A DNA stretch of 64,000 nt from Peribacillus glennii. GTDB taxonomy: Bacteria > Bacillota > Bacilli > Bacillales > DSM-1321. Positions 57,045-64,000 of the stretch are shown here, piece after piece (position 1 is the stretch's first letter; every line of letters starts with the position of its first letter). The notes below the pieces were generated by a model that worked only from the letters and a program-made list of their open reading frames with translations, was not told where the DNA came from and searched no databases. The DNA lies in NCBI RefSeq assembly GCF_003429105.1, contig NZ_QVTD01000003.1, positions 1,054,001 to 1,118,000 of the forward strand, in the 5' to 3' direction. The translations under genes and the position numbers were made by a program.

Positions 57045-57086
57045 AAAAAGCGGAACCCTGCATTATTGCCTGGTTCCGCTTTTTTT
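57045..57086. terminator. Two-way terminator between ypuA and lysA
   Basis: AAAAAGCGGAACC and GGTTCCGCTTTTT (13 bp, 14-base loop) with T runs on both sides; serves ypuA on plus and lysA (stop at 57093) on minus. Confidence 0.9.
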
Positions 57087-57092
57087 GATGAT

Positions 57093-58415
57093 TTACTTAT
57101 TATTGATTGCTTCCTGTAATGGTACATCAAACTGGATGAGATCCTCGTATGTCTCCCGCTTGATTACCAGCCTTGCTTCCCCTTTCTCCACGAAAACGAC
57201 AGCAGGCCTTGGAATCCGGTTGTAATTGTTCGACATGGAATACCCATATGCCCCTGTACAGAAAACAGCCAGTATGTCACCGCGGCCGGCCTTTGGCAGC
57301 GGCAAATCCCAAATCAGCATATCCCCGCTTTCACAGCACTTCCCGGCTATTGAGACCGTTTCTTCTGGTTTTTCCAACGGCCGGTTGGCTAAAACGGCTT
57401 CGTACTTTGCATCGTATAAAGCCGGGCGGATGTTGTCGCTCATGCCCCCGTCTACCGCCAGATATTTTCTGATATCCGGGACCTCTTTTTCTGAACCTAC
57501 TTTATAGAGGGTGGTGCCGGCGTCGCCAACAAGTGAGCGGCCGGGTTCAATCCAGACCTCGGGCATATCCAAATTGGAATCATCAAACTGATTCTTTACT
57601 TCTGTTACAATTTCTTCCACATACACAGAAGCCGGAAGCGGTGTATCTTCTTCTGTATAACGGATTCCGAATCCGCCGCCAAGATTAAGCACGCTCGGCT
57701 GGAAATCGAAAGACGCGTGCCAGTTTTTCAATTGGCCGATAATTTTTCTTGCAGCCAGGATAAACCCGGTCGTTTCAAAAATTTGTGAGCCGATGTGGCA
57801 GTGCAGGCCAAGCACTTCGATCCAATCGCTTTCAAGTGCCTGATTGAGGGCGCGTTCGGCCTGCCCGTTCAATAGGTCAAAGCCGAATTTGGAATCTTCC
57901 TGCCCTGTTAAAATATAATCATGGGTGTGCGCTTCTATACCTGGTGTAACCCGAAGCAGGATTTGGATTTTTTGCCTTCTCGCAGAGCATAACCCTTCCA
58001 GTAGGGAAAGTTCTGAAAAATTGTCTACAACGATGCATCCGATTTCATGTTCCAGAGCCATTTCCAATTCTTCAGCACTCTTATTATTGCCATGGAAATG
58101 AATCCGGTCCTTTGGAAATTCAGCCTTTAATGCGGTATACAACTCCCCTCCGGAGACCACATCAAGCGATAATCCTTCTTCTTTCGCGACCTGCACCATG
58201 GCAATCGAAGAAAACGCCTTGCTTGCATATGCTACCTGGGCTGTTACCCCCAACTTTTCGAACGTCTTTTTGAACCCTCTTGCCCGCTTTCGAATCAACT
58301 CAACATCATACACATAAAGCGGTGTCCCAAAGTGGGCTGCCAGTTCCATCGTATCGACACCGCCAATTTCAAGGTGCCCCTTGTTATTAACACTTGCTGT
58401 TCCATAAAAATGCAT
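57093..58415 (-). CDS. lysA: Diaminopimelate decarboxylase
   Basis: A 440-residue PLP enzyme for the last step of lysine synthesis. PLP-binding Lys66 in VAYASKAFSS, HCHIGSQ, the glycine loop NLGGGFGIRY, EPGRSLVGDAG and the substrate Cys in CCESGDML. ATG 58415 has GGGGAAG upstream. It is not linked to other lysine genes and follows the spoVA operon as in B. subtilis. Its leader holds alternative helices. Confidence 0.97.
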   Translation of the reverse strand: MHFYGTASVNNKGHLEIGGVDTMELAAHFGTPLYVYDVELIRKRARGFKKTFEKLGVTAQVAYASKAFSSIAMVQVAKEEGLSLDVVSGGELYTALKAEFPKDRIHFHGNNKSAEELEMALEHEIGCIVVDNFSELSLLEGLCSARRQKIQILLRVTPGIEAHTHDYILTGQEDSKFGFDLLNGQAERALNQALESDWIEVLGLHCHIGSQIFETTGFILAARKIIGQLKNWHASFDFQPSVLNLGGGFGIRYTEEDTPLPASVYVEEIVTEVKNQFDDSNLDMPEVWIEPGRSLVGDAGTTLYKVGSEKEVPDIRKYLAVDGGMSDNIRPALYDAKYEAVLANRPLEKPEETVSIAGKCCESGDMLIWDLPLPKAGRGDILAVFCTGAYGYSMSNNYNRIPRPAVVFVEKGEARLVIKRETYEDLIQFDVPLQEAINNK

Positions 58416-58447
58416 GTCTACTTCCCCTTCCGCTATAAGGAGCGATT

Positions 58448-58527
58448 CGCCCTAAACAAATGAGGCGGACCCATTCAGGAACACTGTTCATCACAGAGAT
58501 CATTCCTGATTTAGGGCGCCTGCCTCA
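58448..58527 (-). promoter_or_regulatory. Possible regulatory leader of lysA with competing helices
   Basis: In the minus-strand RNA, TGAGGC (58527-58522) pairs with GCCTCA (58466-58461), and CGCCCTAAA (58518-58510) pairs with TTTAGGGCG (58456-58448). The two helices cross, so they exclude each other or form a pseudoknot; TCAGGAA/TTCCTGA (58509-58503, 58481-58475) is nested in both. It could be an attenuator, or a terminator of spoVAF. Confidence 0.45.
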
Positions 58528-58629
58528 GAATTTTTGCTATGTTAAACGTATTGCTCAGCCATACCAAACGAATATTGGCTTATCCTTCATAATAAATTAT
58601 CATATCTTTCTGGCAACTTCAACACTAAA

Positions 58630-60105
58630 TTACTCCGGCTGCCTGTAGCGGTCCATTGGATGGACGACACTGGGCCTGATGCCTGATCCTGGAACCGGCC
58701 TCCTGAACAGAATCTGGGCAAAGGCCCGTGGATAGAACGGCAACAGGGGCCATAAATAAGGGGTTTTCATGGATTTTATGCTCGCCAGATATAGAATAAA
58801 GACCGTGATGCCGATCACTAATCCCGGTGCGTGAAAAAAAGCTGTCAGTATCAATAGGAACAGTCTCGCCATTTTATTTGCAATACTAAGCTCCAGGCTG
58901 GGAGTAGCATATGTCCCAATCGTCGCAACCGCTACATAGAGAATGACTTCAGGAACGAATAAACCGACATTGATGGCGATTTCTCCTATTAGAATAGCAG
59001 CAATTAAACCCATAGCTGTAGAGAGTGGCGTCGGGGTGTGGATGGCTGCCATCCTCAAAAATTCCATTCCAAAATCCGCTATAAATATCTGGACAACCGT
59101 TGGGATGCTCGTTTCTTTCTTTGGACCGATATATGAAAGGCTATCCGGGAGCAAAGATGGATCCATTGCAAATAGTAGCCAGAATGGTACCAGTAATAAC
59201 GATGCCAGGATTCCCAGGAATCGCACCCACCGGATCATGGTCCCTACAGCTGGAGATTGCCTGTATTCCTCTGCGTGCTGCATGTGATGGAAAATCGTGG
59301 TCGGTGTAATCATGACACTTGGTGATGTATCCGCAATAATAATAACGTGGCCCTCCAACAGATGCGTGGCAGCAACATCCGCCCTTTCCGTATAACGGAC
59401 AAGCGGAAAAGGATTGTATCCCTGCTTCACGATGAACTCTTCTAATGTTTTTTCAGCCATTGTAATTCCGTCTATTTTTATGCTTTTTAATTCCCTGCGG
59501 ATGATATTCACCAGGTCAGGGTCAGCGATGTTTTCGATATAACCGATAGCTACGTCCGCTTTCGACCTCTCACCAACTTTCATGATTTCAAACCGTAATC
59601 TCTCGTCCCTTATCCGCCGTCTTGTTAACGCCGTATTGACTATTATATTTTCCGTGTAACCATCCCTGGCGCCGCGGATCGTTTTTTCCGTATCCGGCTC
59701 TTGGGGCGCTCTTCCAGGGTAGCTTCTTACATCTACAATCAATGCTTTTGGGGTGCCGTCTATTACGATTCCAATCAGGCCGGACAGGACCTGGTCAGCC
59801 ATTTCATCCATAGTGTGCACTTCTTTAACCTGCTGATGGACAATCCTGTCCTTCACAAGCTCATATACCTTCATCGTACTATCGGCATTATTAAGGGCGA
59901 TTACGTTTTTTATGACTGGAACAAGAACGGAAGAATCCACAAGCCCAGTTACATAATACACATGGATATCTTTTCTTTGGACCTTTAATTTGCGGACACC
60001 GATATCGAAGCTGACCCCCAGGCCAACCCTTTCCTTCATGTAGGTTTCTACATCAGTTACATTGTCAGGAATTGGTTTCATTGTTTTTTTCGTTTCCGAT
60101 GCCAT
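58630..60105 (-). CDS. spoVAF: Stage V sporulation protein AF
   Basis: A 491-residue membrane protein related to the GerA A-subunits, made in the forespore. A soluble N-terminal domain (to about 270) is followed by about five membrane segments ([40 protein letters not shown] and others). It affects germination with SpoVAEA. ATG 60105 has AAGGAG upstream; the start overlaps the end of spoVAEA by 41 bases. Confidence 0.94.
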   Translation of the reverse strand: MASETKKTMKPIPDNVTDVETYMKERVGLGVSFDIGVRKLKVQRKDIHVYYVTGLVDSSVLVPVIKNVIALNNADSTMKVYELVKDRIVHQQVKEVHTMDEMADQVLSGLIGIVIDGTPKALIVDVRSYPGRAPQEPDTEKTIRGARDGYTENIIVNTALTRRRIRDERLRFEIMKVGERSKADVAIGYIENIADPDLVNIIRRELKSIKIDGITMAEKTLEEFIVKQGYNPFPLVRYTERADVAATHLLEGHVIIIADTSPSVMITPTTIFHHMQHAEEYRQSPAVGTMIRWVRFLGILASLLLVPFWLLFAMDPSLLPDSLSYIGPKKETSIPTVVQIFIADFGMEFLRMAAIHTPTPLSTAMGLIAAILIGEIAINVGLFVPEVILYVAVATIGTYATPSLELSIANKMARLFLLILTAFFHAPGLVIGITVFILYLASIKSMKTPYLWPLLPFYPRAFAQILFRRPVPGSGIRPSVVHPMDRYRQPE

Positions 60106-60667
60106 GACACCCGCTCCTTTCAAGAATGATTTCCACTGCCATTTTGGTGATAGGGGCGCCAATCCGGTAATCGTCTTTGCCGCCCATCTTTCCGATATCC
60201 CCTACACCAACTACGATAGGGGCATTCAGTTCGTCAACACAATATACGGTATCACCATTGAGCCGCCCCAACTCATACTCCGCAGCGCCATATTTATCCA
60301 CCCCATATGGTGTGAGCTGGCCGTTATGGTCAATACTTACATCAACCCTCGTCCATTCCTCATGCCTGGTTTTTGAAGCAACAGCGATGATTCCCAGCAC
60401 TTCAATATCCTCATGGGTTGCGACATACCTCATGGCCGTTTCGCCGCTTCCCTCCCCTACAAGGCCGCTGTCATCAAACATGACAAGGACAGGATCGTAT
60501 GGAGTACTTTTGATGAGCGAAACGATCTCTCCTCCTGTAAGGACGGAAGGATTGCCCTGTGACATTGAGATACACCTTCCCCCGGCCTGCCTGGCTGCAA
60601 GTTCTACTGCACGCCTTGCATACACATCGCCGTCGGTTATCAAAATGACTTTTCTTTTTTTTGCCAT
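60065..60667 (-). CDS. spoVAEA: Stage V sporulation protein AEA
   Basis: A 200-residue soluble protein, [20 protein letters not shown], with [26 protein letters not shown] and [16 protein letters not shown] 60667 is 7 bases after AAGGAA; frame upstream of it is non-coding. In B. subtilis it follows spoVAEB with no gap; here 209 non-coding bases and a repeat precede it and spoVAEB is absent. Confidence 0.93.
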   Translation of the reverse strand: MAKKRKVILITDGDVYARRAVELAARQAGGRCISMSQGNPSVLTGGEIVSLIKSTPYDPVLVMFDDSGLVGEGSGETAMRYVATHEDIEVLGIIAVASKTRHEEWTRVDVSIDHNGQLTPYGVDKYGAAEYELGRLNGDTVYCVDELNAPIVVGVGDIGKMGGKDDYRIGAPITKMAVEIILERSGCHGIGNEKNNETNS

Positions 60668-60729
60668 AACAAATTTCCTTTCAGCTAAACGCCTGCTTGT
60701 TGTATATGCATATATACAAAATTCTCTAT

Positions 60730-60787
60730 TCGCGGGCCTTCCGAGGCGAAGACTACAGGACGTCGAGCAACTTAGCCTGTGTTCTGC
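60730..60787 (+). repeat. Dispersed intergenic repeat, copy H, inside the spoVA operon
   Basis: GCCTTCCGAGGC hairpin, GAAGACTACAGGACGTCGAGCAACTTAG and CTGTGTTCTGCC match GAAGACGTAGGGACGCGGCGCAATTAG of copy C and CTGTGTTCTTC of copy A. It lies exactly where spoVAC-spoVAD-spoVAEB would be expected. Confidence 0.6.
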
Positions 60788-60876
60788 CTTTTTTCCAGAA
60801 AAGAAGGTTTTCAACCTTTCTTTCTGGCCAGCCATCGAATTGCCATTGAAGTATGCCCGACCAGGGTCGATGCTAT

Positions 60877-61299
60877 CTAAAGATTTATATAATATAGCCA
60901 CTGAAACAATGATCCCGCAATCTTTCCAAAAACGAACGCCATCATTAAATAAACGATTTTATCATCGACCCCGAGCCGTTTTGAAATGAGCGGAAACACA
61001 TTCAGCACCTCAGTGAGCGCAGCAGCCAGCATTCCGTTAAAAATCCCGTCCGCAAGCCCTATTGGAAGCAGGAAGAGTTTGCTCATTCCAATTGAGGCAT
61101 TTTGAAGGCCTAACCATCCGCCAGTAACCACACCTGCTACAATGGCCAATTCATAATGGTGGATCATTTTCATTGTTTTGGTGAGCTGGGTTAATCTCGG
61201 GATCACTTTCAGTACGGTAAAGAATGCCACAAAACCGGCGCCTACTGCCAGACCACCAGCAAATCCGACGAACGCCGCAAAAATGATTTTACCTGTCAT
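60877..61299 (-). CDS. spoVAB: Stage V sporulation protein AB
   Basis: A 140-residue membrane protein with about four segments; [19 protein letters not shown] and [20 protein letters not shown] are typical. The start overlaps the spoVAA stop by 11 bases. ATG 61299 is chosen over 61329 because AGGCGG lies just upstream and the length then equals that of B. subtilis SpoVAB. Confidence 0.93.
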   Translation of the reverse strand: MTGKIIFAAFVGFAGGLAVGAGFVAFFTVLKVIPRLTQLTKTMKMIHHYELAIVAGVVTGGWLGLQNASIGMSKLFLLPIGLADGIFNGMLAAALTEVLNVFPLISKRLGVDDKIVYLMMAFVFGKIAGSLFQWLYYINL

Positions 61300-61909
61300 C
61301 AAGCCGCCTGATGCTTTCTTTATTTTCATTCATAGTAACGTAGCGGTCCAAGTCTTGCTGGTAATTGAACATTTCTACTTCTAGAGGACTTGGTTCCTCG
61401 TTAAATCGCTTCCTGAAAAAATGGTTAAAGAATACCATCATCCCAAGACCGAGACCGATGCTGTAGGGAATCTGGATGAGCAGCGGTTTGCTGTCTTCCC
61501 TGCCCGTAATGATCTTGAACAGGTTTTGGTGGACGGTTTGCATGCTAACATCAACATGGAAATTCATGATCGTGATGGCGGCGCCGATGAACAATAGCAG
61601 CCAGACTACAATAAACATTGTCCAGGACACCTTTTTTTTTTCGAAAATCACTTCAACGATCGTTTGTGCCGGTCCGACAGTCTGAATTTCTACATCCGGG
61701 TTCTGCTCCCGGATTTTTTTGATCATCTGGATCATGTCAACAATGATGATATTCTTATCCTCATTGGTAACGGTTAACAAATCTGTATCTCCGAGTTCTG
61801 CGACCTGGCTTTCCGGACCCACTATTTTTGCAATGTCCTTCATTTTTACTTTCTGATTCGGCCTTACCTCTACGCGGTGACGCATCCTAACATAAAGCAG
61901 GTTTTCCAT
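61289..61909 (-). CDS. spoVAA: Stage V sporulation protein AA
   Basis: A 206-residue protein: a soluble N-terminal domain (MENLLYVRMRHRVEVRPNQK), then two membrane segments (about 98-115 and 150-168) and a short tail. First gene of the spoVA operon, which in B. subtilis imports dipicolinic acid into the forespore and releases it at germination. A sigma-G promoter consensus lies 38 bases upstream. Confidence 0.94.
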   Translation of the reverse strand: MENLLYVRMRHRVEVRPNQKVKMKDIAKIVGPESQVAELGDTDLLTVTNEDKNIIIVDMIQMIKKIREQNPDVEIQTVGPAQTIVEVIFEKKKVSWTMFIVVWLLLFIGAAITIMNFHVDVSMQTVHQNLFKIITGREDSKPLLIQIPYSIGLGLGMMVFFNHFFRKRFNEEPSPLEVEMFNYQQDLDRYVTMNENKESIRRLDDR

Positions 61910-61946
61910 CACTCACACACCCCGTACATCAATTTCCTTATATGTG

Positions 61947-61977
61947 TAGTATGCATTTGCTTGACTGCTAACATTCA
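61947..61977 (-). promoter_or_regulatory. Sigma-G promoter of the spoVA operon
   Basis: Minus-strand TGAATG (-35, 61972-61977), 18-base spacer, CATACTA (-10, 61947-61953). The -10 is exact and the -35 has one mismatch to the sigma-G consensus TGAATA. Confidence 0.75.
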
Positions 61978-62011
61978 ACGAAACAAAAACACCAAAAATT
62001 GCTAAATAAAA

Positions 62012-62044
62012 AAATACCACAGCGCACTTAAGTCTGTGGTATTT
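62012..62044 (-). terminator. Terminator of the NCS2 permease gene
   Basis: AAATACCACAG and CTGTGGTATTT (11 bp, 11-base loop), followed in the minus direction by seven T. Confidence 0.88.
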
Positions 62045-62064
62045 CTCTTATATATATACGTCGA

Positions 62065-63357
62065 TCAATGAGTAGGAAAGAAGATCATTTGTATCAAGAA
62101 TATAACACCGAAGATGAAAATCAACGGATGTACATGCCTGGCTTTACCGCTGAATATTTTCATCAAAGGATACGTAATGAAACCTATTGCGATTCCCGTA
62201 GAAATGCTTGAAGTAAGCGGCATGGTGAGGATGATGACAAACGCCGGAAATGCTTCATCGAATTGTTTCCATTTAATCCGGGCCAACCCCTCCATCATAA
62301 AGCAACCAACGATAATCAGAACCGGCGCGGTAATTGATGCCAGTGATGATATCGCTGCAATCAATGGTGAAAAGAACATGGATATGGCAAACAATATGGC
62401 GACAACCACCGCCGTCAAACCGGTTCTTCCACCGGCTGCAACTCCTGTACTGGATTCCACATAGGCTGAAGAGGGGCTTGTTCCGAAGAGGGATCCTGCC
62501 GTTGTGGCGATAGCGTCTGCGAGAAAAGCCATTTTTGCCCTTGGCAATTTTCCGTTTTTCATTAATCCAGCCTGCTCAGTAACCGCAATCATCGTTCCGG
62601 TAGTATCAAACAGCGTCACAAGCAAAAATGCGAAAACAACGGCGTAGAGGCTGTTCGAAAAAACGCCTGCAATGTCAATATCGTAAAAGACCGGCTGCGG
62701 CGGGGCTGAGATGATTTTGTCAAACTTCAGCAAGTTCATGAAATAGCCGATAACCGCGGTGATCAACATTCCAAAGAATAAAGCGCCCTTAATATTTCTT
62801 GCCATTAAGATCAATGTCAGGAATAACCCGATAATGGTTAAAAATGTAACGGGTTCATGCAGGTTGCCCAAGGTGATCATAGTATCCTTATTGGGAACGA
62901 CAATGCCGCTTTGCCTTAAGCCAAGAAAAGCAATAAATAAGCCGATCCCTGATGTGATGCCGTATTTTAACGAATCCGGGATGGCGGTAATGATCGTTTC
63001 GCGGAGCTTTGTGACACTTAGGAGAATAAACAATAGTCCCGCAATGAATACCGTTCCGAATACGGTTTGGTATGATAATCCATGGGCCCCGACAACACTT
63101 GCAAAATACGCATTCAGTCCCATGCCGGGCGCAATCGCAATCGGAAGCTTTGCAAAGAATCCCATGATCAATGTGCCGGTTATTACTGCAATGATTGTCG
63201 CCATGAAAACCTGCTCAAACGGAATACCGATCGAGGAAAGGATTGCGGGATTTACAATGATGATATATACCATTGTCAAAAAGGTTGTGACCCCGGCAAA
63301 AACTTCCGTACGGGCTGACGTACCGTGCTCTTTTAAAGCAAAATATCTTTCAAACAT
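62065..63357 (-). CDS. NCS2-family purine permease (PbuG/PbuO-like)
   Basis: A 430-residue permease with about 12-14 segments, likely a proton symporter for hypoxanthine, guanine or adenine. Family signs: TFLTMVYIIIVNPAIL, GMGLNAYFASVVG, FDTTGTMIAV and GTSPSSAYVESSTGVAAGGRTG. It has its own promoter and terminator. It stands between sigF and spoVAA, which adjoin each other in B. subtilis. The exact substrate cannot be read from sequence, and I see no purine riboswitch. Confidence 0.93.
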   Translation of the reverse strand: MFERYFALKEHGTSARTEVFAGVTTFLTMVYIIIVNPAILSSIGIPFEQVFMATIIAVITGTLIMGFFAKLPIAIAPGMGLNAYFASVVGAHGLSYQTVFGTVFIAGLLFILLSVTKLRETIITAIPDSLKYGITSGIGLFIAFLGLRQSGIVVPNKDTMITLGNLHEPVTFLTIIGLFLTLILMARNIKGALFFGMLITAVIGYFMNLLKFDKIISAPPQPVFYDIDIAGVFSNSLYAVVFAFLLVTLFDTTGTMIAVTEQAGLMKNGKLPRAKMAFLADAIATTAGSLFGTSPSSAYVESSTGVAAGGRTGLTAVVVAILFAISMFFSPLIAAISSLASITAPVLIIVGCFMMEGLARIKWKQFDEAFPAFVIILTMPLTSSISTGIAIGFITYPLMKIFSGKARHVHPLIFIFGVIFLIQMIFFPTH

Positions 63358-63411
63358 CTTATATAACCCCCATGTTTGTATAAAAACCGAATAAATAAAA
63401 ATCCACGTATA

Positions 63412-63440
63412 ATAATATTCGTTTTTTCAACTTTAATCAA
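63412..63440 (-). promoter_or_regulatory. Sigma-A promoter of the NCS2 permease gene
   Basis: Minus-strand TTGATT (63435-63440), 17-base spacer, TATTAT (63412-63417), 55 bases before the start. Confidence 0.6.
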
Positions 63441-63487
63441 CAACCATTTTCCGATTTTCTTTATTTTTCTCTACCAAACAGTTCTTA

Positions 63488-63536
63488 GCAAATGAAAAAT
63501 CACATGGATCATTGATCCATGTGATTTTTCATTTGC
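63488..63536 (-). terminator. 24-bp perfect inverted repeat ending sigF
   Basis: GCAAATGAAAAATCACATGG.. (63488-63511) and its exact complement (63513-63536) meet at a single centre base. The upstream arm encodes the last sigF codons and the stop. A and T runs inside the stem make it a likely terminator of the sigF transcript. Confidence 0.75.
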
Positions 63537-64000
63537 TGCAGTATCTTTTTTTCCAGCCTGGATACCTGGACCTGGGAAATTCCCAGGCGAACCGCTACCT
63601 CCGATTGGGTCTGGTCTTTATAGTATCTGAGATATACAATGAGCCTTTCCCGTTCATCCAATTCCGAAATGGCCTCTTTGAGCGTGATTTTATCAAACCA
63701 TTTCGATTCATTCGTATCGGCGATTTGATCAAGCAGCGTGATTGGGTCGCCATCATTTTCATATACGGTTTCATGGATGGAAGATGGGCTGCGGCTTGCT
63801 TCCTGTGCCATGATGATTTCCTCCGGCGAGAGTTCGAGATGTTCCGACAGTTCATTCACGGTCGGCACCCTGCCAAGCGTTTTAGATAAATCTTCCTTTG
63901 CCCTCCGGATTTTATTCGCCATCTCTTTTAAGGATCGGCTGACTTTCACCGTTCCGTCATCACGGATAAACCGCTGGATTTCGCCGATGATCATCGGCAC
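63509..64000 (-). CDS. sigF: Forespore sigma factor SigF (spoIIAC), 5' end outside window
   Basis: The last 163 residues of sigma-F, the first compartment-specific sigma factor of the forespore. Visible: end of region 2 (VPMIIGEIQRFIRDDGTVKV), region 3 (LGRVPTVNELSEHLELSPEE) and region 4 (ELDERERLIVYLRYYKDQTQ, SEVAVRLGISQVQVSRLEKK). The start and spoIIAA-spoIIAB lie beyond 64000. Sigma-F normally drives early forespore genes, later replaced by sigma-G for spoVA. Confidence 0.97.
   Translation of the reverse strand: MPMIIGEIQRFIRDDGTVKVSRSLKEMANKIRRAKEDLSKTLGRVPTVNELSEHLELSPEEIIMAQEASRSPSSIHETVYENDGDPITLLDQIADTNESKWFDKITLKEAISELDERERLIVYLRYYKDQTQSEVAVRLGISQVQVSRLEKKILQQMKNHMDQ

Noticed and set aside
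58416-58629. Lysine riboswitch or T-box before lysA
   Set aside because: None of the conserved L-box or T-box blocks is present; only the competing helices are seen.
60668-60876. Remnants of spoVAEB or spoVAC in the spoVAB-spoVAEA gap
   Set aside because: No frame in the gap resembles these proteins; only the repeat copy and non-coding DNA are seen.
63358-63508. Purine riboswitch before the NCS2 permease
   Set aside because: The leader is too short and lacks the conserved loops.

Overview
The window is a piece of the chromosomal backbone of an endospore-forming Firmicute of the family Bacillaceae (Bacillus in the broad sense, but not B. subtilis itself). Nearly every gene has a recognisable B. 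subtilis counterpart in the same order: aroH-aroB-aroC-cheR-ndk-hepT-menG-hepS-mtrB-folE-hbs-spoIVA-yphF-yphE-gpsA-der-yphA-ypzI-fni-ypfD-plsC-cmk-ypfB-motI-ypeB-sleB-prsW-ypdA-gudB-mecB-ypbG-ypbF-ypbE-ypbD-recS-ypbB-fer-ribU-serA-rsiX-sigX-resEDCBA-rluB-spmBA-dacB-ypuI-scpBA-ypuF-ribT-ypuA-lysA-spoVA-sigF. Moderate-to-low GC, strong GGAGG ribosome sites, frequent TTG/GTG starts and many U-rich hairpin terminators agree with this. Most genes lie on the minus strand; the plus-strand genes are ypzI, ansA, fer, serA, a YjcZ-type small protein, ypuF and ypuA.

Layout. 1-3000: aromatic pathway (hisC, aroH, aroB, aroC). 3100-8900: chemotaxis methyltransferase, nucleotide kinase, menaquinone side-chain and ring methylation genes, TRAP, folate entry enzyme, HU protein. 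9300-20950: spore coat ATPase SpoIVA, glycerol-phosphate and phosphatidate synthesis, ribosome GTPase Der, isoprenoid isomerase, S1-like protein, CMP kinase, c-di-GMP receptor. 21000-24200: germination (sleB, ypeB) and prsW. 24300-34550: asparaginase, bacillithiol reductase, glutamate dehydrogenase, MecB and the ypb cluster with RecS. 34800-38000: ferredoxin, FMN riboswitch with a frame-shifted ribU, serA. 38000-47000: M23/LysM hydrolase, sigX-rsiX with an autoregulatory sigma-X promoter, and resABCDE (cytochrome c maturation plus its two-component regulator). 47000-54100: rluB, spmAB-dacB spore cortex operon, SodF, condensin subunits ScpA/ScpB. 54200-64000: small sporulation protein, ypuF, a solitary ribT, ypuA, lysA, a reduced spoVA operon, a purine permease and the 3' part of sigF.

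The backbone is ordinary, so the interest is in departures from it. (1) The spoVA operon reads spoVAA-spoVAB-[gap]-spoVAEA-spoVAF; spoVAC, spoVAD and spoVAEB are absent and the gap holds a copy of a dispersed repeat. (2) ribU is broken by one extra base in an A run although its FMN riboswitch and attenuator are intact, and ribT stands alone without ribDEABH. (3) A family of about 100-bp intergenic repeats occurs at least five times, and a second inverted-end repeat family at least twice. (4) The trp operon usually found between aroH and hisC is missing while TRAP (mtrB) keeps its RNA-binding residues. (5) lysA has a leader with two mutually exclusive helices. I found no prophage, CRISPR array, rRNA, tRNA, transposase or defence cassette. 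I do not see a clearly new multi-gene system; the repeat family and the spoVA rearrangement are the best candidates for something undescribed.
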